A stretch of DNA of 64,000 bases from Anaerostipes caccae L1-92 (lineage in GTDB: Bacteria > Bacillota > Clostridia > Lachnospirales > Lachnospiraceae), in the NCBI RefSeq assembly GCF_014467075.1, contig NZ_AP023027.1, forward strand, positions 3,526,720 through 3,590,719, read 5' to 3'. Both the position numbers and the translations under genes were made by a program. Below the pieces are notes generated by a model. That model ran no database searches, had not been told where the DNA came from, and was given only the letters and a program-made list of their open reading frames with translations. Below are positions 61,905 through 64,000 of the stretch, piece by piece (within the stretch, counting starts at the first letter, position 1; each line of letters starts with the position of its first letter).

Positions 61905-61905
61905 T

Positions 61906-62901
61906 TTATTTTCCCCCTTTATCCATCCGGTTCTTCACGATATTTGCCTTAGATGCAATTCCTCCCTGGGATTCTGTGTTATACTCTACATTTTTTGTGA
62001 CTTTTTTCTTTGCAATGCTGCTGATCGTATTATCCTGGGATGATTCTGACGGTGTACTGCCGTTTGCAGCACCCATCATTTTTTCATACATTGAAGGACC
62101 CTTTTTCTTAGCTTTCTTCTTGGCTGCTTTCTCTCTGCTCTTCTCAATGATCTTCTGCATGTTTGTATGATTATAGTAATTATTGATCAAAATCTGCTGT
62201 ACCCACTGGAAAACTGCACTTGCAGTCCAGTAAATACCAATTCCCACCGGAAGAGTGATACACATGAATAAAGACATAATAGGCATCATCAGCATCATAT
62301 TCTTAGACATACCTGCCGCCGGATTATCTGAATCCATGTCTGCCATAGATGTACGTGCACTTAAATATTGAAAGAAAGCGGACAAAAGCGGGATAATAAG
62401 ATAAATACTCAGTTTGAATCCCGGTGTATTCTGAATGTTAATTCCAAGAACAAATTCATACGCACTCTTAGGAATGTTAGGAATATAACCTTCCAGATTT
62501 CTGACTACATAATACAGAGCCATGATGATCGGAAACTGGATCAATGTAGTCGCACATCCTCCGGTAGGGCTTGTCCCATACTTGTCATAGACTTTCTGCA
62601 TCTCTTCCTGCTGTTTCATCATAGATGCCTGATCTCTCTTACCACGGTATTTCTTCTGAATCTTCATCATTTCAGGCTGTGCCACCTGGTTGATCTTCAT
62701 ACTTCTCTGCTGCTTGATCGTCAGCGGAAAAATAATCAACTTTGAAATCAATGTAAACAAAATAATACACAATCCAAGATTCTCAATACCGACAGCTGAT
62801 AATCCATTGTAAATCCACTTCATGATCTCGCCGAAAACCCATACAATCGGAGACAATAATCCACCGCTGCCTGCCTGGGCTGCTTGAGCCAAATACATCA
62901 T
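61906..62901 (-). CDS. yidC: Membrane protein insertase YidC
   Basis: YidC inserts and folds membrane proteins, alone or with SecYEG. The 331-residue protein has five transmembrane segments with [27 protein letters not shown], the hydrophilic-groove Arg, [22 protein letters not shown] and the C-terminal [30 protein letters not shown], and a basic tail. There is no signal peptide or lipobox at the N-terminus, unlike the Bacillus SpoIIIJ, but like other clostridial forms. It overlaps the yidD stop (ATGA type). Confidence 0.95.
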   Translation of the reverse strand: MMYLAQAAQAGSGGLLSPIVWVFGEIMKWIYNGLSAVGIENLGLCIILFTLISKLIIFPLTIKQQRSMKINQVAQPEMMKIQKKYRGKRDQASMMKQQEEMQKVYDKYGTSPTGGCATTLIQFPIIMALYYVVRNLEGYIPNIPKSAYEFVLGINIQNTPGFKLSIYLIIPLLSAFFQYLSARTSMADMDSDNPAAGMSKNMMLMMPIMSLFMCITLPVGIGIYWTASAVFQWVQQILINNYYNHTNMQKIIEKSREKAAKKKAKKKGPSMYEKMMGAANGSTPSESSQDNTISSIAKKKVTKNVEYNTESQGGIASKANIVKNRMDKGGK

Positions 62902-63140
62902 TTCTTTTTACCTTTCACCTTTCTCACTTCCGGAACAGGATCATATCCTCCCTTTGCAAAAGGGTTACATCTCAATATTCGAAACACAGCCAGAAGGCTT
63001 CCCTTCAGCGCGCCGTGTTTTTCCAGTGCTTCAACTGCATACTCTGAACAGGTCGGAGTATAAATGCAAGTTCCTTTTCCTTTTAATTTAGACAAATGTG
63101 CTCTATAAAACTGTATCAAATAAATCAAAATCTTTTTCAA
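62898..63140 (-). CDS. yidD: Membrane protein insertion efficiency factor YidD
   Basis: YidD is a small amphipathic protein that helps YidC-dependent insertion. The 80-residue product shows [40 protein letters not shown] and [17 protein letters not shown], the family motifs with conserved cysteines. The start is a TTG at 63140 that overlaps the rnpA stop (TTGA). It is translationally coupled to both neighbours. Confidence 0.94.
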   Translation of the reverse strand: MKKILIYLIQFYRAHLSKLKGKGTCIYTPTCSEYAVEALEKHGALKGSLLAVFRILRCNPFAKGGYDPVPEVRKVKGKKK

Positions 63141-63484
63141 TGTTTTTCATCTCTTTTTAAACGATGAAGCTTCATCAGATGGAGCAAAGCACTTTCCACC
63201 GTGTGAAAACCTTCATCCTTAACCGTATTTCTGGCAATAACTACAAGATCAAATCCCTGCTTAAACTCTGACTCACGAAGACGGTAACTCTCCCTCAGAA
63301 GCCTGGTCACCCGGTGTCTCACGACACTGTTTCCCACCTTCTTGCTGACAGAGATTCCAAAACGATTATAATTAAGCTGATTTTCCCTGCAGTATAAAAC
63401 TAAATATCTGTTTGCTTTTGATTTACCGGTTTTATATACCTGCTGAAATTCCTTAGTTGTTCTTAATGAATGATAATGCTTCAT
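63137..63484 (-). CDS. rnpA: Ribonuclease P protein component
   Basis: RnpA assists the RNA of RNase P in cutting tRNA 5' leaders. The 115-residue basic protein begins [31 protein letters not shown], and has [26 protein letters not shown], the conserved RNR-type helix. GGAAGG lies before the ATG at 63484. It lies 52 bases after rpmH, separated by a small terminator-like hairpin. Confidence 0.96.
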   Translation of the reverse strand: MKHYHSLRTTKEFQQVYKTGKSKANRYLVLYCRENQLNYNRFGISVSKKVGNSVVRHRVTRLLRESYRLRESEFKQGFDLVVIARNTVKDEGFHTVESALLHLMKLHRLKRDEKH

Positions 63485-63508
63485 ATCTTTTCCTTCCCTA
63501 TTATTTAG

Positions 63509-63538
63509 AGAAAAGAAAAGGTCACATCACTGCGACCT
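63509..63538 (-). terminator. Hairpin between rpmH and rnpA, possible attenuator
   Basis: Minus strand AGGTCGCA-GTGA-TGTGACCT forms an 8-bp stem with a GNRA tetraloop, followed by TTTCTTTTC. It begins in the rpmH stop codon. Partial termination here would lower rnpA relative to rpmH. Confidence 0.55.
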
Positions 63539-63671
63539 ATGCTGACAATCTATTTCTTCCTTTTGCTCTTCTGCTCTTAATAACTTTTCTTCCGTTAGCA
63601 GTGCTCATTCTCTTTCTGAAACCATGAACTTTAGATCTCTGTCTTTTCTTTGGCTGAAATGTCATTTTCAT
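63537..63671 (-). CDS. rpmH: 50S ribosomal protein L34
   Basis: L34 (bL34) is a very small basic protein of the large subunit. The 44-residue product reads [20 protein letters not shown], then [20 protein letters not shown] and ends RLSA; this is the full family pattern. AGGAGGTG lies 9 bases before the ATG at 63671. It is the first gene on the minus side of the origin and is driven by the promoter at 63749-63778. Confidence 0.97.
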   Translation of the reverse strand: MKMTFQPKKRQRSKVHGFRKRMSTANGRKVIKSRRAKGRNRLSA

Positions 63672-63748
63672 GTCTAGAAACACCTCCTTAATCAAAAAAT
63701 AGTAATTTTATATATGAAACCATATATTTTCTAAAAAACATCACTCCC

Positions 63749-63778
63749 ATTATAGTCAAAATCACCTGCATAAGTCAA
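63749..63778 (-). promoter_or_regulatory. Sigma-A promoter of rpmH
   Basis: Minus strand TTGACT (63773-63778), 18 bases, TATAAT (63749-63754), about 75 bases before the rpmH ATG. Confidence 0.7.
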
Positions 63779-63834
63779 GAGAATTCTATGTTTTTTTGCG
63801 ATAAAGTTATTCCATCCATAGATATTGTAGGACT

Positions 63835-64000
63835 CTAAAAAGTTATACACAATTTGTGGATAACATGTGGAAAACTATGTGAAATATTTGTTTATCATAT
63901 GTTTATATGTGTCGAAACCCCTGATATTTCCTAGTGTTTATTTTGTGAATAAATTTATCCACAGTTTTTCACAGACAACATATATTGTATTATGATTGTA
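63835..64000. other. Part of the replication origin oriC with DnaA boxes
   Basis: The AT-rich end of the window carries TTATNCACA-type DnaA boxes: TTATACACA at 63843-63851 (plus), TGTGGATAA at 63855-63863 (minus), TGTGAATAA at 63944-63952 (minus) and TTATCCACA at 63955-63963 (plus), with near matches TGTGGAAAA at 63866-63874 and TTTTTCACA at 63965-63973. The rpmH gene on one side and the expected dnaA beyond the window on the other side are the standard oriC setting. No gene is present from 63672 to the end. Confidence 0.88.

Noticed and set aside
1-64000. tRNA, rRNA or CRISPR array
   Set aside because: No cloverleaf-type sequence, rRNA segment or regular spaced repeats were noticed in the gaps, which are all shorter than about 330 bases.

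Overview
The window is chromosomal DNA of a low-to-moderate GC, spore-forming, anaerobic Firmicute of the class Clostridia, most likely Lachnospiraceae (a genus such as Anaerostipes would fit, but that is a guess). The reasons are the anaerobic class III ribonucleotide reductase, rubrerythrin, GerA-type germinant receptor genes, PdaA cortex deacetylase, CotS-like and DUF3794/LysM spore proteins, strong AGGAGG ribosome binding sites, and the gene order at the right end. That end is the replication origin side: parA-parB with two parS sites, rsmG, mnmG, mnmE, jag, yidC, yidD, rnpA, rpmH, then an AT-rich stretch with DnaA boxes. dnaA itself lies beyond base 64000. Most genes are on the minus strand, so they read away from the origin and co-directionally with the fork moving left from it.

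Layout from left to right. 1-526: the start of a MATE efflux gene cut by the window edge. 624-2938: translation and secretion operon rpmG-secE-nusG-rplK-rplA, with a predicted L1-binding leader motif before both rplK and rplA. 3050-6076: nrdD-DUF3592-nrdG, behind a promoter with tandem NrdR boxes. 6284-9360: gerA operon with a shortened gerAC. 9446-12999: veg, DUF3794/LysM gene, ispE and a FadR-type regulator. 13113-16939: ftsH, a PrcB-like lipoprotein, deoA. 17096-19030: rubrerythrin and two secreted or lipoproteins. 19180-23480: CotS-like protein, phosphoglucomutase, pRiA4b ORF-3-like protein. 23666-27936: dUTPase, pgi, pdaA, a membrane/coiled-coil protein, mtnN. 28049-29387: TSCPD protein and murG. 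29455-35377 is a more variable stretch: PHP hydrolase, AraC regulator, methyltransferase, an orphan phage tail-fibre-like gene, an alkyltransferase-like protein, 5-formyl-THF cyclo-ligase and a Uma2 nuclease.

35457-42588 is the most distinctive metabolic locus: a PRD/PTS-type activator, a galactitol-family PTS (IIA, IIB, IIC), an AraM-family dehydrogenase, AraD epimerase and an AraL/NagD-family phosphatase, all on one strand. I read it as a PTS route for a pentitol or related sugar that enters the pentose phosphate pathway through L-ribulose 5-phosphate. 42765-44410 is fruR-fruK without a fructose permease. 44583-49923 is a Bce-type peptide-sensing/resistance module (ABC transporter plus two-component system) whose permease gene carries an in-frame amber codon; a cupin gene and a 70-residue cysteine-containing protein gene sit between the two halves. 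49934-63671 is the housekeeping block leading to oriC.

No tRNA, rRNA, CRISPR array, insertion sequence or intact prophage was seen. I found no clear new defence system. The observations most worth checking are the PTS-AraM-AraD-AraL operon, the amber codon in bceB, the doubled L1 motif, the promoter nested inside the nrdG terminator, the tandem NrdR operator with a leader hairpin, and the orphan tail-fibre gene.
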